Shown here piece by piece: positions 63,289 to 64,000 of a stretch of DNA of 64,000 bases. The translations under genes were made by a program, and so were the position numbers. The stretch spans positions 50,833,714 through 50,897,713 of the forward strand of contig CM054140.1 of NCBI GenBank assembly GCA_028751875.1, in the 5' to 3' direction. Source of the DNA: Rapana venosa (Eukaryota > Mollusca > Gastropoda > Neogastropoda > Muricidae). The first letter of the stretch is position 1, and each line of letters begins with the position of its first letter. The notes under the pieces are model-generated. The model did not search any database, had not been told where the DNA came from, and was given only the letters and a program-made list of their open reading frames with translations.

Positions 63289-63999
63289 AACAAGCTGGGG
63301 AAAACATTTTTGGGATGCGAGGTTGAGCTCGGGGGAAAGTAAAGTACTTTGGGTTTTAACAGCCTTTTTTAGCAAGCCACTGTTAAAAAATTTTTTAGAA
63401 CGGCCAACAGAGGAGGAAAGGTAAACGCTTTTTTAAATTTTCCCTTTGGGCTAAAACTCACAAAGGACCGGGGCCCTCGACGACAGAAAACAAGTCAGAT
63501 AGCCATGGCAAAATCTTCCATGAAAAAAACTCAACCATATGGAAAAAAAATTTAAGAGAACCCGTTTCCCCCAATCCAATAAAACTTACAAAACCCTAAT
63601 TCCGGGCTATCCCCGCCCGTACGGCCCCCAAATGAAACAATGGACATTTTATGCCCGAAAAAGCAAGGCGAATCCAGTCATTTGAAACAAAATGCCAAAA
63701 AGAAAAACTACTTTGGGGATATCCTTTGGGGAGAACGAAAGACCAATGAAATTTGGGTTTCCCCCAAGGGAAAACCAAAAAAAACAGGGCCCAGGTCCAC
63801 AGGAAACCCCTTTTTTCCCCCTTGTCAAGAAGAAAAGCCCGATAGGTTCGGCCACGTTCGCCCCAAAAACTCTGCCAAAAACAGTTTTGCAGGGAAAAAC
63901 TCGAAAAGGGGGGGCAGAAAGGGGGGAAGACAGAACCCAAACATGGATGGGGGAAATCAGAAATGTTTTCAGGATGAAGATCGGCACTACTGCGCAGAG
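63289..63999 (+). pseudogene. RTE-like C-terminal region, unreadable copy
   Basis: Words of the subfamily A copy remain (GAGGTTGAGCTCGGGGG near 63,320, AAATCTTCCATG near 63,510, GCGAATCCAGTCATTTGAAA near 63,668), but runs of A, C and G are lengthened and no phase stays open. Confidence 0.75.
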
Positions 64000-64000
64000 C

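Larger units (their letters stand above)
60860..63999 (+). mobile_element. Long RTE-like LINE (subfamily A), 3' part smeared
   Basis: Includes about 260 bp of 5' untranslated sequence, with CGATACCGGATCGGTCGAGG near 61,007, followed by the endonuclease from 61,130, linker, reverse transcriptase from about 62,640 and a poorly readable remainder to the end of the window. The last bases (GGCACTACTGCGCAGAGC) match the terminal part of the copy at 25,530-25,550, so the 3' end lies just outside. Homopolymers are stretched throughout 61,900-62,450 and after 63,180. Confidence 0.88.

Noticed and set aside
1..64000. An operon-like or defence-like novel gene system
   Set aside because: No cluster of co-directional non-repeat genes exists; all long frames are explained by retrotransposons, tandem repeats or the xanthine dehydrogenase remnant.

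Overview
The window looks like intergenic or intronic DNA of an animal, most likely a mollusc and perhaps a gastropod. The reasons are the dense non-LTR retrotransposon content (RTE-like, L2-like and I/Nimb-like LINEs), tRNA-derived SINEs whose tails copy the L2 3' end, very abundant CA, GA, TAA, ATCT and poly-C microsatellites, and the absence of any compact bacterial-style gene run. The organism call rests on repeat style and is only moderately secure. I find no intact host gene. The one host-derived coding remnant is a broken, intronless C-terminal piece of xanthine dehydrogenase (minus strand, about 23,960-25,135).

Layout. 1-4.3 kb: AT-rich DNA, a badly decayed RTE-like LINE (805-2,910) and a palindrome-ended DNA element (3,677-4,238). 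4.5-10.2 kb: a poly-C tract, then two minus-strand I/Nimb-like LINEs, the second split by an L2 3' end (6,278-6,412) and a SINE (7,504-7,872), then TA, GA, GT and CA repeats. 10.9-13.5 kb: an ATCT tract and an RTE-like LINE whose 5' half is inverted. 13.7-18.7 kb: a tRNA-derived SINE followed by a 4.6-kb minisatellite with 26-bp and then 29-bp monomers. 19.1-22.1 kb: a diverged repeat of about 175-195 bp, hit by two LINEs with exact 13-bp target duplications. 24-31.7 kb: the xanthine dehydrogenase remnant and two head-to-head RTE-like LINEs, the second carrying copied patches of itself. 32-46 kb: LINE fragments, L2 3' ends, a T/G-rich minisatellite, a SINE, a LINE ORF1 remnant and many microsatellites. 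46.4-49.5 kb: an RTE internal fragment and a decayed SGNH-hydrolase reading frame. 51.3-56.7 kb: an I-like LINE fragment, an LTR-like stretch, a second copy of the palindrome-ended element, and two RTE-like 3' halves, one (53,653-54,679) with an uninterrupted frame and a 13-bp target duplication. 56.8-60.6 kb: a nearly full-length L2-like LINE. 60.9-64 kb: another long RTE-like LINE whose 3' half is heavily smeared.

How the parts relate. Autonomous LINEs supply endonuclease and reverse transcriptase; SINEs with L2-like tails probably use the L2 enzyme; the palindrome-ended elements have no transposase here. Nearly every long open frame is either a retrotransposon piece or a by-product of a tandem repeat. 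I did not find a convincing undescribed biological system. The most interesting signals are structural: the self-patched LINE at 28.3-31.7 kb with a 51-bp-arm hairpin, the 5'-inverted LINE at 11-13.5 kb, the 26/29-bp minisatellite with a repeated higher-order block, the palindrome-ended element pair, the intronless xanthine dehydrogenase remnant and the SGNH-type reading frame.
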